Source of the DNA: CAVXTF01 sp963701375 | GTDB taxonomy: Bacteria > Actinomycetota > Acidimicrobiia > Acidimicrobiales > CAVXTF01 | NCBI GenBank assembly: GCA_963701375.1 | Contig: CAVOZT010000003.1 | Coordinates: 310,001-374,000 of the forward strand | DNA: 64,000 nt | Reading direction: 5' to 3' | In this document: positions 16,527-25,886 of the stretch, piece after piece | How positions within the stretch are numbered: position 1 is the stretch's first letter | Layout: the number at the start of each line of letters is the position of its first letter | Notes under the pieces: model-generated | The model's input: the letters and a program-made list of their open reading frames with translations, nothing else | Database searches by the model: none | What the model was told of the DNA's origin: nothing | Position numbers and translations under genes: made by a program

Positions 16527-18971
16527 TCAGCCTTCCACAGCCCCGACAGCCGGCGTGGAATCCAAGGCCGGCTCCCCGAAACCGGCCTGCGCCCGCTTGG
16601 AGAAGGCGATCGACCCGGCCAGGATCACAAGGGCGCCGGCCGCGATCCCGTAGCGGGCGGCGTCGTGGTGCCGAAGCGTTATCACGGCCGGCAGGATAAG
16701 GAGCGAAACGAGGTTCATCACCTTGATAAGGGGATTGAGCGCGGGTCCCGCCGTGTCCTTGAACGGGTCGCCCACAGTGTCACCGATGACCGCTGCTTTG
16801 TGAGCGTCTGATCCCTTGCCGCCTTCGTGGCCGTCCTCTATATATTTCTTCGCGTTGTCCCACGCCCCGCCGGAGTTGGACAAGAAGTTGGCCATGAGCT
16901 GGCCGGTCAAGATGGCGGCAGCGAGGAATGCACCCAGAGCGGCGTAGTTGATCCCGAAGCCGACGATCACCGGGGTGAGGACGGCGAGCAGGGCCGGGGT
17001 CACCAGCTCGCGCTGGGCGGCGGCGGTGCAGATCGAGATGACCCTGCCGTATTCCGGCTTCTCCGTGTAATTCATGATTCCCGGGTGCTCGCGGAATTGC
17101 CTTCGCACCTCCTGGACGACCGTCCCTGCGGACCGTCCCACCGCCCTGATCGCGAGCGAAGAGAACAAGAAAGCCACCGAGCCGCCGATCAGAAGTCCGA
17201 TGAAGATCGTCGGGTTGGCCACGTTGATCTGGGTGTGCGTGTCGGTGAACAGGGCAGACCCCGTCAGGTGCAGCCCGAGCTGCGAGGCGATCGTCTCGAC
17301 GAATGAGCCGAACAACGAAACCGAGGCGATTACGGCAGAGCCGATCGCCACGCCCTTCGTGATCGCCTTGGTGGTGTTGCCGACGGCGTCGAGACTCACC
17401 ATGATGCGCTCGGCTTCGCCCGTGAACTCCCCCGACATCTCGGCGATTCCCGCCGCGTTGTCAGACACCGGCCCGAAGCTGTCCTCGGACACGACCATCC
17501 CGGCGGTTGACAAAAGCCCGATCCCTGTAAGAGACACGAGGTAGAGCGTCAACTCGATGTTCGGTTGCCCTGCCGAGTTCCGACCCGCGAGCATGACGGA
17601 AACGCCGACCGCAACTGCGATGGCGAGGATCGCCCATACCGTGGACTCGAGCCCTACGGATATGCCGGCGAGCGTCGTGGTGGCAGGGCCTGTCCTTGCT
17701 GATTCGGCGATCTCGCGTACTGGTCTTCGCTCGGTAGACGTGAAGTGCTCCGTGATCTGACTCGCGACGAGCGACAACAGGACGCCGGTCAAAACGGCGT
17801 AGAAGGCCTTCATGTAGTGGAGGTAGAAGCCGGCCACCAGGGCCGCCCCCAAGGTGGTGAGCACCGCAGCCGTCCAAAAGCCCCGGTTTATCGGTGCCAT
17901 GGCGCTCTTGTCCTTGTCCCGGCCGCGCACGACCATCACCCCGATCGCCGATGCCACGATCCCGATCGCGGGGACGATGAGCGGGAACACGACTGCCCGT
18001 GCCGAGTGAGCTCCGAGTGAACCTCCGAGTGAGGTGAAAGCTGCGTAGCCGAGGATGATGGCCGCCACGATCGTGATGACGTACGACTCGAAGAGGTCTG
18101 CGGCCATTCCCGCGCAGTCCCCGACGTTGTCCCCGACGTTGTCGGCGATGGTCGCGGCGTTGCGCGGATCATCTTCTGGGATCCCGGCTTCCACCTTGCC
18201 GACGAGGTCCGCCCCCACGTCGGCGGCCTTGGTGAAGATCCCTCCTCCGACCCTCATGAACAGTGCGATCAACGACGCTCCGAATCCGAAACCGACGAGT
18301 ACGGCGGTGGCGGTGTTCTGGAAGGTGAACACGATCACCGTCGCGCCGAGGAGACCCAGGCCGACGCACAACATGCCGGTGACAGACCCGGTACGGAAGG
18401 CGACCTTGAGAGCCTGCGACATCCCGCCACCCCGTGCAGCCGCAGCCGCAGTCCGCACGTTTCCGCGGACGGCGATGCTCATGCCGATGAAGCCGGTCAG
18501 CCCCGACAGGCTTGCGCCCAGGAGGAAGCACAGGACTCTGAAGCCTCCGGCCGCTCCGAACGAAAGGGCGATCGTGCCATTCGGACGTATGACCCTCGTC
18601 GCGGTGAAGAAGATGAGCACGGCAAGAGGAATGACGACCATCAGGATCGCCCGGAACTGCCTGCGCAGGAATGCCTGAGCACCCTCTTGGATTGCCTTGG
18701 CTATGTCGCGCATGCTCTGGCTGCCCTGGTCCGCACGCAGCACTCCGCGCATGAGCACCAGGCCGACGGTGATCCCGAACAGCGAGGCGACGAGAGCCAG
18801 CACCAACCACGTCTTCTCGGTGCCGGTCAGGACGAAGCCCTGGTAGCCCCCTTCGGCAGCGAGGAGGTGGGTCATGGTCCTGAGACTCCCTTCGGTCGGG
18901 CCGGGAGCACCCGGTCCCACGTCTTGTGCGTATGAAGGCGTGGCAACTACGAAGCACGAGCAAAGAAGCAC
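16527..18971 (-). CDS. hppA: Membrane proton-pumping pyrophosphatase, K+-independent type
   Basis: This integral membrane enzyme of about 814 residues couples PPi hydrolysis to proton export. Around residue 250 is the substrate site DVGADLVGKVEAGIPEDDPRN followed by the Asp-rich NVGDNVGDCAGMAADLFESY; a second Asp-rich site near the C-terminus reads AAVIGDTVGDPFKDTAGPALNPLIK. At about residue 533 the motif reads GNTTKA. Lys there, rather than Ala, marks the K+-independent group. The GTG at 18971 gives a hydrophobic leader (LLCSCFVVATPSYAQD) that looks like a signal sequence; an internal ATG (MTHLLAAEGG) is the alternative. It stands alone between topA and the permease. Confidence 0.96.
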   Translation of the reverse strand: MLLCSCFVVATPSYAQDVGPGAPGPTEGSLRTMTHLLAAEGGYQGFVLTGTEKTWLVLALVASLFGITVGLVLMRGVLRADQGSQSMRDIAKAIQEGAQAFLRRQFRAILMVVIPLAVLIFFTATRVIRPNGTIALSFGAAGGFRVLCFLLGASLSGLTGFIGMSIAVRGNVRTAAAAARGGGMSQALKVAFRTGSVTGMLCVGLGLLGATVIVFTFQNTATAVLVGFGFGASLIALFMRVGGGIFTKAADVGADLVGKVEAGIPEDDPRNAATIADNVGDNVGDCAGMAADLFESYVITIVAAIILGYAAFTSLGGSLGAHSARAVVFPLIVPAIGIVASAIGVMVVRGRDKDKSAMAPINRGFWTAAVLTTLGAALVAGFYLHYMKAFYAVLTGVLLSLVASQITEHFTSTERRPVREIAESARTGPATTTLAGISVGLESTVWAILAIAVAVGVSVMLAGRNSAGQPNIELTLYLVSLTGIGLLSTAGMVVSEDSFGPVSDNAAGIAEMSGEFTGEAERIMVSLDAVGNTTKAITKGVAIGSAVIASVSLFGSFVETIASQLGLHLTGSALFTDTHTQINVANPTIFIGLLIGGSVAFLFSSLAIRAVGRSAGTVVQEVRRQFREHPGIMNYTEKPEYGRVISICTAAAQRELVTPALLAVLTPVIVGFGINYAALGAFLAAAILTGQLMANFLSNSGGAWDNAKKYIEDGHEGGKGSDAHKAAVIGDTVGDPFKDTAGPALNPLIKVMNLVSLLILPAVITLRHHDAARYGIAAGALVILAGSIAFSKRAQAGFGEPALDSTPAVGAVEG

Positions 18972-19073
18972 GCGCCGCCGGGCCCACGCCTCCGGCGATC
19001 GGCGGACGACGTTACAGACTGAGCGGTCTATACGGCAAGGAAGGCCGAGTGGTCGTTCCTAGGACCCGACCAA

Positions 19074-21542
19074 TTAGGGCTTCGAAGTGGTGCTGCTCAC
19101 GACGCCTTCTGCTCCTGCCAACAACTCATAGTCGGGGTTCAACATTGCCGGGCGACCCATCCAGGCCCCGACCATCCCCTCGGCGACCAGGTAAGCACCC
19201 TGGCGAAGGCCGGGAACCTGCCTTCGCCCTTGGAACACGAGCAGGATGGACCCCGTCCCGTCCGCGAGCGTGCACTCCAGGTTGGCGGTGTCCGTGCGCG
19301 TGGGCACCCGCACTGAGTGGACCCTGCCACCCACCCTCACGCGCTGCCGCCAATAGACATCGCCGATCGGCGTGGTGCCGGCCACCTTGGGTAAGCCGCC
19401 TGCATCGGACCCGAGGCGGGCCCTTGCCTTGGCACGGCGGCGCGAATCTTCTTTCCGTTCGACCTGGTCGCCCGCCCGCATGATGCGGCTCAGACCGCGC
19501 ATCCTTCCCGCCCAAGTGAACGGTCCGAGGCTCTCGGACAACTGGTACGGGACGATGGTCGCGTTCACGTGGCCGAGGATGCCCACCGCCGCGGCGATAC
19601 GGTCGGCGGTTCGGTCGTGCAACAAACGTCGCCACCCCCCGGTGAACCCTCTTCTCGGCAGAAGGATCGTCACTTCGGTCTGGCCGTCCGCAGCCGCCTC
19701 GGCCGCCAGCTCCAGTGAAGCGCGGGCCAATCGGCGGTCAGGGCATTCGATTATGTCGAGAGGCAGGCGCGAAAGCCCGAGCCGCCGCCACTCTTGCTCC
19801 AAGAGGGCGGGCTCCTTCGGGTCGATGGCGAAATGGACGATTCGAAGCGAGTCGGGCGTGAGTGTCCTCGCGTACTGGATGGCACGAGCCGTCGCGAGAT
19901 CGAGCCGGTCGATGAGGACTATGACGGAGTGACGTCTCAACACCGGCGCTTCGCACGCGTCGAGGGCTCCTTCCTCGAGCTCGGTCTGCTCCGTCGTGTA
20001 CTGCCGATGAAGCAACAGAAGTGCCCCGACCCCGAGCGGCAAAAGGATCACCACGATCCAAGCACCTTCGCTGAACTTCGAGACGGCGATTATGACGTCG
20101 ACAATTCCCGACAGCACACCCGCGGTCCCGTTGATCACGAACCGTCGTTTCCACCCGCTCTCTTTGTTCCTGAGGTGGTATTTGGCCATACCGAGCCCCG
20201 CCATCGTGAACCCGGTGAAGACGCCGATGGCGTACAGCGGGATCAATTTGTCGATCTGCGCTCGTGTGACGATGAGCAGCACAACGGAGGCGGCCGTCAG
20301 CACGATGATCCCCGTAGAGAACACCAGCCGGTGCCCCCGCTTCATCAGCTGGCGCGGCAAATACGAGTCCTCGGCGGCGAAACTCGCCAGATAAGGAAAG
20401 CCGGTGAAGCTCGTGTTCGCGGCGAGCACCAGGATCAGCATGGTGGCGCCTTGAAGCATCAGGTACAGGACGTGCCCGAGCCCGTCCATGCCGTAGACGT
20501 ATTTGGCGATCTGTGACACGACGGTCGGGGTGCCGCTCAGATAGGGCACCGGGTGTACCACCGCCGAGAGGGCACCGATGCCAAGTACCAGCGATCCCAA
20601 GATGGCACTCATCCAGAGCATCGTGATGCGGGCGTTTCGCGCCTCGGGCTGCCTGAAGATGCTCACCCCGTTGGATATCGCCTCGGTTCCCGTGAGCGCC
20701 GACCCGCCGGAGGCGAACGCTCGCATGACGACGAATAAAGAGGCACCGAGGAGGAGCCCGCTTCCCGGCCGGCCGATCGCCACCGCCCCTGGATGACCCA
20801 CGATCGTGTGAGCGTGCAGCGTCCCGCCGATCGCTTTCGCCGCACCGAAAGCGATGAGGATCACCATGTTCGCGACAAAGAAATAAGTCGGAAGGGCGAA
20901 GACGCGTCCGGCTTCGCGGACTCCGCGGAGGTTGACGTAAGCGATCAGGACAACCAGGCCCGCCGAGATCCAGACGGTGCCGTTGTCGGAGGTGAGCACG
21001 GGAAAGACCGAAGTGAGAGCGGCCACTCCGGCCGCTACCGACACCGCGACCGTGAGGGTGTAGTCGATCAGGAGCGACATGACAGCGACTTGTGCGACCT
21101 TCGGGCCGAAGTTCTCCCTCGAGACGACGTAGGCGCCTCCCGCCTTCGTATAGACCTTCACGACCTCGAGATAGGACAGAGTCACGAAGATCAGGACCGC
21201 GATGACCGCAAGGGTGATCGGCATCACGAGCGAGAAGGCAGCGATCCCGACAGCCCTCACGAGAACGAAGAGGATCTGCTCGGTGGCGTAGGCCGATGAC
21301 GAGATGACGTCTGACGAGAGAACCGCCAGTGCTGTCGGACGCCCGAGGCGCTCTGTGGACTGGCGCTCGGTTGCGATGGGTGGGCCGAGGATGCGGTTCT
21401 TCAGCCGGTAGCCGAGGGTCTCCGGAAGGCGGTCCGCAACCTGGGCAGGAATGACCTCCGGTGCCAGACGCGACCGTGATACCCCGTTACCGGGGTCAAG
21501 GGCCGGCGGCTCGGCGACGGATATCTGCTCGTCCTGCACCAA
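19074..21542 (-). CDS. APC-type (KimA-like) permease with USP-like and OB-fold domains
   Basis: The 822-residue protein has three parts. About residues 65-490 form a 12-span APC-superfamily transporter (AVLSSDVISSSAYATEQILF, then YTKAGGAYVVSRENFGP). About 520-650 is a soluble UspA-like domain (RHSVIVLIDRLDLATARAIQYA). About 735-815 is a single-strand-binding-type OB fold (RVRVGGRVHSVRVP, CTLADGTGSILLVFQGR). The first two parts match the KimA-like potassium/amino-acid permease layout. It lies divergent from two TrkA/RCK proteins, as Rv2690c lies beside ceoB-ceoC in M. tuberculosis, which points to K+ uptake (inference). The OB-fold tail is unusual for a transporter. No riboswitch was seen in the 104-base gap. 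Confidence 0.88.
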   Translation of the reverse strand: MVQDEQISVAEPPALDPGNGVSRSRLAPEVIPAQVADRLPETLGYRLKNRILGPPIATERQSTERLGRPTALAVLSSDVISSSAYATEQILFVLVRAVGIAAFSLVMPITLAVIAVLIFVTLSYLEVVKVYTKAGGAYVVSRENFGPKVAQVAVMSLLIDYTLTVAVSVAAGVAALTSVFPVLTSDNGTVWISAGLVVLIAYVNLRGVREAGRVFALPTYFFVANMVILIAFGAAKAIGGTLHAHTIVGHPGAVAIGRPGSGLLLGASLFVVMRAFASGGSALTGTEAISNGVSIFRQPEARNARITMLWMSAILGSLVLGIGALSAVVHPVPYLSGTPTVVSQIAKYVYGMDGLGHVLYLMLQGATMLILVLAANTSFTGFPYLASFAAEDSYLPRQLMKRGHRLVFSTGIIVLTAASVVLLIVTRAQIDKLIPLYAIGVFTGFTMAGLGMAKYHLRNKESGWKRRFVINGTAGVLSGIVDVIIAVSKFSEGAWIVVILLPLGVGALLLLHRQYTTEQTELEEGALDACEAPVLRRHSVIVLIDRLDLATARAIQYARTLTPDSLRIVHFAIDPKEPALLEQEWRRLGLSRLPLDIIECPDRRLARASLELAAEAAADGQTEVTILLPRRGFTGGWRRLLHDRTADRIAAAVGILGHVNATIVPYQLSESLGPFTWAGRMRGLSRIMRAGDQVERKEDSRRRAKARARLGSDAGGLPKVAGTTPIGDVYWRQRVRVGGRVHSVRVPTRTDTANLECTLADGTGSILLVFQGRRQVPGLRQGAYLVAEGMVGAWMGRPAMLNPDYELLAGAEGVVSSTTSKP

Positions 21543-21646
21543 GTCAGGTTAAGCACTCCCGGACGCCTGGCAGGCAATGTGCCTATCTGGGCACGCTCCG
21601 GGGCGTGGGTTGCCCGTCCAGTTCGAGCAGTGTTGCATGGTGGCCG

Positions 21647-22339
21647 ATGCACCTCGTCGTTGTGGGTTGCGGCCGAGTCGGGTCGGGCATGGCCATACGC
21701 GTCGCCGATCTCGGCCACAGCGTCGCGATCATCGACAAGAACGCGCGTGCGTTTCGGCGGTTGCCTCCTGACTGGCCTGGCATCAAAGTCATCGGGTCCG
21801 GCTTCGACCGTGATGCTCTCGACGCCGCGGGGGCACCGAAGGCGAGCGCCCTGGCGGCGGTCACCAGCGGAGACAATTCGAACATCCTGACCGCCCGGAT
21901 CGCTCGCGAGAACTACGACGTACCAAGGGTGGTGGCCAGGATCTACGACCCGCGGCGGGCCGAGATCTACCAGCGTCTCGGAATCCCCACCGTCGCCACC
22001 GTCTCTTGGACCATCGACCGTGTGCTCCAACGGATGCTGCCCGAGGCGGTCGACGCCGAATGGAGGGACCAGACGGGGCGCCTCGTGCTCCTAGAAGAGC
22101 TGCTTCCCGACTCGTGGGCGGGGCAGCACGTGCGCGAGCTGGTCGACGACGCGAAAGGTCGGTTGGTAGCGGTCAGCAGAGCGGGAGAGCCCCGCTTAGA
22201 CGTAGAGAGCCTGCTCGGACAGGAAGGAGACGTGCTTCACATCGCGATAATGAAAGACGACGTCCCGGAACTCGGTCGCAAGTTCGGGCACTTGGGCCGC
22301 CTGAGCGGTGACGAGTCGGCGCAGGACTTCACCAAATGA
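21647..22339 (+). CDS. trkA: TrkA-type K+ uptake regulatory protein (first copy)
   Basis: The 230-residue RCK protein begins MHLVVVGCGRVGSGMAIRVA with a GxGxxG NAD-binding turn and an acidic residue ending strand two (AIIDKN). A TrkA-C-like domain forms the last third (GRLVLLEELLPDS to DVLHIAIM). It would gate a K+ channel or transporter according to NAD(H) or nucleotide binding. It corresponds to CeoB by layout. The ATG at 21647 is chosen because the Rossmann fold begins there. It overlaps the second TrkA gene by four bases (ATGA). Confidence 0.92.
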   Translation: MHLVVVGCGRVGSGMAIRVADLGHSVAIIDKNARAFRRLPPDWPGIKVIGSGFDRDALDAAGAPKASALAAVTSGDNSNILTARIARENYDVPRVVARIYDPRRAEIYQRLGIPTVATVSWTIDRVLQRMLPEAVDAEWRDQTGRLVLLEELLPDSWAGQHVRELVDDAKGRLVAVSRAGEPRLDVESLLGQEGDVLHIAIMKDDVPELGRKFGHLGRLSGDESAQDFTK

Positions 22340-22998
22340 AAGTTGCCATATGCGGCGCAGGCAATGTGGGAACTTCCATAGCGACAGACCTTGCTTCAGA
22401 GGGGCATGACGTCCTGCTGATCGACAAGGACGTCGATCTGGTGGACCGGCTGCGGCCAGAGCTCGGAGTGACCCTCGTGGCGGCCGACGGCTGTGAGGTG
22501 AGCTCGCTCGACTCTGCTGGGTTCGCGAGTGTCGACGTGGCAATCGCAGCCACTGGAGACGACGAGGACAACCTCGTCATTTCGTTGCTCTCGAAGCAGG
22601 AGTTCGCCGTCCCCCGCGTCATCGCCCGAGTGAACAACTCGAAGAACCAGTGGCTTTTCAACGAGTCCTGGGGAGTCGACGTCTCGGTGTGCATGCCGCT
22701 GATGATGACCGCCCTAGTCGAAGAGGCCGTCTCGGTGGGCTCACTCGTACGCCTGTTGCGCCTCGAACGCGGGCACGCATCTCTGGTCGAGGTCACTCTG
22801 GCGGATCGTTCACCTGCGGTCGGAGTGAGCCTTGCTCAACTCGAGATACCACGAGATGCAACGGTCGTCGCCGTGGTCCGACGCGATCGTCTGGTCGTGC
22901 CCCGGGGCGACACAGTGCTCGAAGCGGGCGACGAGGTGCTCGCCCTCGTGACGGGCCAATCCGAGAGCGCTGTGCAATCGGTCCTGGTAGGCGACTGA
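22336..22998 (+). CDS. TrkA-type K+ uptake regulatory protein (second copy)
   Basis: The 220-residue protein starts MKVAICGAGNVGTSIATDLA, with the Rossmann GxGxxG and an acidic LLIDKD. RCK_N is at about residues 1-125 and TrkA_C at about 140-218 (HASLVEVTLADRSPAVG to GDEVLALVTGQ). It corresponds to CeoC by position. The ATGA overlap with the first copy indicates coupled translation; the two probably form a hetero-ring on one membrane partner, most likely the divergent permease, since no TrkH/KtrB channel is in the window. Confidence 0.92.
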   Translation: MKVAICGAGNVGTSIATDLASEGHDVLLIDKDVDLVDRLRPELGVTLVAADGCEVSSLDSAGFASVDVAIAATGDDEDNLVISLLSKQEFAVPRVIARVNNSKNQWLFNESWGVDVSVCMPLMMTALVEEAVSVGSLVRLLRLERGHASLVEVTLADRSPAVGVSLAQLEIPRDATVVAVVRRDRLVVPRGDTVLEAGDEVLALVTGQSESAVQSVLVGD

Positions 22999-23045
22999 CG
23001 GCCCCGAGCACCGATCGGGGCCACGGTCGGCCTTAGAATGCCGCC

Positions 23046-23840
23046 GTGGAGGCCGCATTCTTCGACCTCGACAAGACGGTCATCGCCAAGGCGTCGATCG
23101 CGGCGTTCGGCAGGACCTTCTATCGGGGGGGCTTGATTTCGAGGTCCACTGTTGTCAGGGCGCTCGCCTCGCAGTTCGTCTACCTGCACCTTGGCGCAAG
23201 CGAGCAGAAACTCGCACGCGTGCGCGAGTCGGTGCTGGAGCTGACAAAAGGCTGGGACCAGCAGGAGGTGTCGAGGCTCGTACGCGAGGCACTCGACGAC
23301 ATCGTCGAACCCATCATCTACGCCGAGGCGCTCGACCTGATCGAACGACACCAAGCCGCCGGCAGACTCGTCTACCTGGTTTCAGCGTCTCCCGAGGAGA
23401 TAGTCCGGCCTCTTGCCGGATACCTCGGAGCCCGCGGTTCGATCGCGAGCAAAGCGGTTGTGGACGCCGACGGCCGATATACGGGCGAGATGGGCTTCTA
23501 CGCGTACGGGCCGTTCAAGGCCGACGCCATGCGCCAGGTGGCCGAACGCGAAGGGATCGACCTGAGCGCTTCGTACGCCTACACCGACTCTTATACCGAT
23601 GCGCCGATGCTCGAGCTCGTGGGACACCCAGTCGCCGTGAACCCGGACAGGGTGCTGGCCCGGCTCGCTCGAGAGCGCGGATGGGAGGTGGCGGCATTTA
23701 CCAGGCCGGTCCGAATGCGTGACCGCCTGCCGGTACCTTCCGGCACCGCCGCCGCCACGGGCGCTGCCGTTCTCGCCGTCGCCACCGGCGCTGCGGTAGT
23801 CGCTTGGCGATTCGGACAGCGGCCGCGATCAACCGGCTGA
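23046..23840 (+). CDS. HAD-IB family phosphatase with C-terminal membrane span
   Basis: The 264-residue SerB-like HAD hydrolase has nucleophile motif I FFDLDKTVI at about residues 5-13, motif II YLVSASP near 115, a conserved Lys in the YGPFKADAM region, and motif IV YTDSYTDAPMLE near 182. The last 40 residues are hydrophobic (AAATGAAVLAVATGAAVVAWRF), suggesting a membrane tether, a feature seen in several actinobacterial HAD-IB proteins. The start is GTG. The substrate is probably a small phosphomonoester and is unknown. Confidence 0.9.
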   Translation: MEAAFFDLDKTVIAKASIAAFGRTFYRGGLISRSTVVRALASQFVYLHLGASEQKLARVRESVLELTKGWDQQEVSRLVREALDDIVEPIIYAEALDLIERHQAAGRLVYLVSASPEEIVRPLAGYLGARGSIASKAVVDADGRYTGEMGFYAYGPFKADAMRQVAEREGIDLSASYAYTDSYTDAPMLELVGHPVAVNPDRVLARLARERGWEVAAFTRPVRMRDRLPVPSGTAAATGAAVLAVATGAAVVAWRFGQRPRSTG

Positions 23841-23932
23841 CAACGACGAACCGTCAGACTCGCCCGGCGCGCGTAGCAACCAGGGCGCTGTAACGGCCGC
23901 ATCCCTGCCTGAAGGAAGGGAATTCGTTTTCA

Positions 23933-23952
23933 GGGCGCCTGTTGGAGCGCCC
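23933..23952. terminator. GC hairpin between HAD and small-peptide genes
   Basis: GGGCGC and GCGCCC form a 6-bp stem around an eight-base loop, in the gap between two convergent genes. A short pyrimidine run (TTCT) follows on the plus strand. It is a plausible weak terminator. Confidence 0.4.
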
Positions 23953-23960
23953 TTCTGCAA

Positions 23961-24035
23961 TCAGGCTTCGCGGAGCCGCTTTGCGGCGACGAGCCCGAGG
24001 GCGACTAGGAGGGCGAGGACGATCAGTTTCTTCAC
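23961..24035 (-). CDS. Tiny membrane peptide (24 aa)
   Basis: From GTG 24035 the strand encodes a 24-residue peptide with Lys-Lys at the N-terminus, one hydrophobic span (LIVLALLVALGLVAA) and a basic end (KRLREA). AGGAT lies nine bases upstream. It resembles the short MKKLL-type peptides annotated in many actinobacteria. It lies 73 bases after the sigma-factor gene on the same strand. Too short to assign a family. Confidence 0.55.
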   Translation of the reverse strand: MKKLIVLALLVALGLVAAKRLREA

Positions 24036-24107
24036 GAGAACGGATCCTATCTGGGCCTAGGCAAGCGCGCTTGGAACCGACTTGCGGGACCCGGTTCCTC
24101 AGATGCC

Positions 24108-25124
24108 TCAGACCGTCAAAAGATCCCGTGCGCCGGTGTCCGAGGAGGGATGGCGGAGTTTGGACATTGCCCTCGCCTCGATCTGACGGATTCGCTCGCG
24201 CGTCAGATTGAAGTGCTCACCCACCTCTTCGAGCGTGCGGGGCTCTCCCCGGTCGAGCCCGAAGCGAAGGCGCAGGATCTCGCGCTCGCGCTCGTCGAGC
24301 GGCGAGAGCAGTCTGCTTATCTCATCGGGGAGCAGAGAAGTGGCAGCCACCTCGAAGGGGGACTCTGCCGATCGGTCCTCGACCACGTCGCCGAGCTCGG
24401 CATCACCGTCCTCGCGAAGTGGCTCAGACAGAGACAGTGGCTCTGCGCGGAACCTGAGGGCCTCTATCAACTTGTCCTCGGGCATCTCGACTTCGGCACC
24501 CAACTCTGCAAGGGTGGCAGGCCGCCCGAGCTTGAGCTCGAGCCGCGCCTGTGCTTTCTGCACTCTCGCAAGAGTGTCGCCCGCATGTACGGGGAGCCGG
24601 ATCGTGCGGCCGGTGTTGGCTATTCCTCGCGTGATCGCCTGCCGGATCCACCAAGTGGCATACGTCGAGAACTTGAACCCTTTGCGCCAGTCGAACTTCT
24701 CGACTGCGTGCATCAGGCCGAGGTTTCCTTCCTGGATGAGATCGAGGAGGGGAAGACCAGAGGCTTGATATTTCTTGGCGATAGACACGACCAGTCGCAA
24801 GTTGGACTGCACGAATGTCTGCTGCGCCCGCTCACCGGCGAGCAGCTTTCGCTTCAACTCGCGACGCCGAGCAGGGGTCAGGTCCCGCGGTTTTGCGCCC
24901 AGCGCCGACTCGGCCTCGCGGCCGGTCTCGATCGCTTGAGCCAAGCGGACCTCATCGTCCTTGGTCAGCAACGGGTATTGCCCGATGTCTGTCAGGTAGA
25001 GCCGTACGAGGTCTTCCTCGTCGCGCTCGACGCGCTCCTTCGCCAACGTCACTCCTTGGAAGAATTCGGCACGGCATTGCCGCCCGGTAGCCTTGCCGTC
25101 CGGCTTGTGCCTGCCGACGCGCAT
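24108..25124 (-). CDS. Sigma-70 family RNA polymerase sigma factor (principal-type, group 1/2)
   Basis: The 338-residue protein has region 1.2 (DLVRLYLTDIGQYPLLTKDDEVRLAQAIE, about 38-67), a complete region 2 (LRLVVSIAKKYQASGLPLLDLIQEGNLGLMHAVEKFDWRKGFKFSTYATWWIRQAI, about 109-165), region 3, and region 4 with the HTH (TLEEVGEHFNLTRERIRQIEARAMSKLR, about 295-325). There is no long acidic N-terminal region 1.1, which fits SigB/HrdB-like factors; the residues contacting -10 and -35 elements look intact. Start is uncertain: ATG 25124 or GTG 25052. Confidence 0.93.
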   Translation of the reverse strand: MRVGRHKPDGKATGRQCRAEFFQGVTLAKERVERDEEDLVRLYLTDIGQYPLLTKDDEVRLAQAIETGREAESALGAKPRDLTPARRRELKRKLLAGERAQQTFVQSNLRLVVSIAKKYQASGLPLLDLIQEGNLGLMHAVEKFDWRKGFKFSTYATWWIRQAITRGIANTGRTIRLPVHAGDTLARVQKAQARLELKLGRPATLAELGAEVEMPEDKLIEALRFRAEPLSLSEPLREDGDAELGDVVEDRSAESPFEVAATSLLPDEISRLLSPLDEREREILRLRFGLDRGEPRTLEEVGEHFNLTRERIRQIEARAMSKLRHPSSDTGARDLLTV

Positions 25125-25253
25125 CTCACAGCCGCGAACCGCCTCCCTGGCCCGCCGACCTGCTACGTAAGTTTAACGGGGGCGTCAAGCCCTGAATCGC
25201 GGTCGCCGGCGCCGCCGAGGCTCGGATTGGTGCCGATCGAGGATTCGATTGCC

Positions 25254-25886
25254 TCACCGGTCCGTCCGGGGCCAAGGGACGAGCCCCGGGCCGCTCCCTA
25301 CGACGAGGGCTTCGAGGCGCTGCTGGTGGGCTGTCACGACTGCGACGTCATGGGGTCGTCTGATCAGGCTCTGGACCATGAGCTCGACGGCCTGCCAATC
25401 CTCGATGTCGTCTCTCAATGCCAAACTCAGCGCACGAATCACAGGACCGTCACTTACTTCTAGTGCTTTGCCGAGGTGATGGGAGTAACCGCACACGAGC
25501 CGTGGCAAGACCACTCTCGCCAAGCCCACGAGTCTCACGAGCGTTCCTCCGCCACCTTCAACCCCGCCCAGCGTCGCCAACAGCTCCTCTGTGCCCTCGT
25601 CGGGCGCAACGGTCATTAGGTCCGGCTCGACGATGCCCTCGACCTCGGGGATCCGCTCTCCCCATAGCTGCGCGTGCCATTCGTGATGCCGGCTCTGGAG
25701 GTCGAACAGCACGCGGGCCTCAGGCTCGGTCTCGTTGGTGACCCAACCGCCTAGAACTTCGAACAGGCGGAGCTCCACCCACCTGTAGCAACCGAGCAAG
25801 CGCGCGGACTCGACAAGGGTGAGCGCAAGAGTTGGGACGCCGGCCAACGTTTCGTGGTCGAACGCTTGGTCGAGAGCGTCGTTCAC
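25254..25886 (-). CDS. Helical hypothetical protein, possibly ferritin-like
   Basis: The 210-residue, mostly helical protein has no signal peptide. Glu and His positions recall a four-helix metal-binding bundle: RWVELRLFEVLG, then RHHEWHAQLWGERIPE, then LVCGYSHHLGKALEVSD and RDDIEDWQAVELMVQSLI. A ferritin-like fold is my inference; I could not place all ligands. Its ATG overlaps the nadE stop by four bases, so the two are cotranslated, but this does not show a shared function. Confidence 0.6.
   Translation of the reverse strand: MNDALDQAFDHETLAGVPTLALTLVESARLLGCYRWVELRLFEVLGGWVTNETEPEARVLFDLQSRHHEWHAQLWGERIPEVEGIVEPDLMTVAPDEGTEELLATLGGVEGGGGTLVRLVGLARVVLPRLVCGYSHHLGKALEVSDGPVIRALSLALRDDIEDWQAVELMVQSLIRRPHDVAVVTAHQQRLEALVVGSGPGLVPWPRTDR

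Noticed and set aside
21543..21646. Possible c-di-AMP (ydaO-type) riboswitch before the permease/TrkA genes
   Set aside because: The gap is only 104 bases and holds no matching structure.
24150..25463. Long open frame opposite the sigma-factor gene
   Set aside because: It mirrors a confirmed gene, has biased composition and no recognisable domain. High-GC third-position bias explains it.
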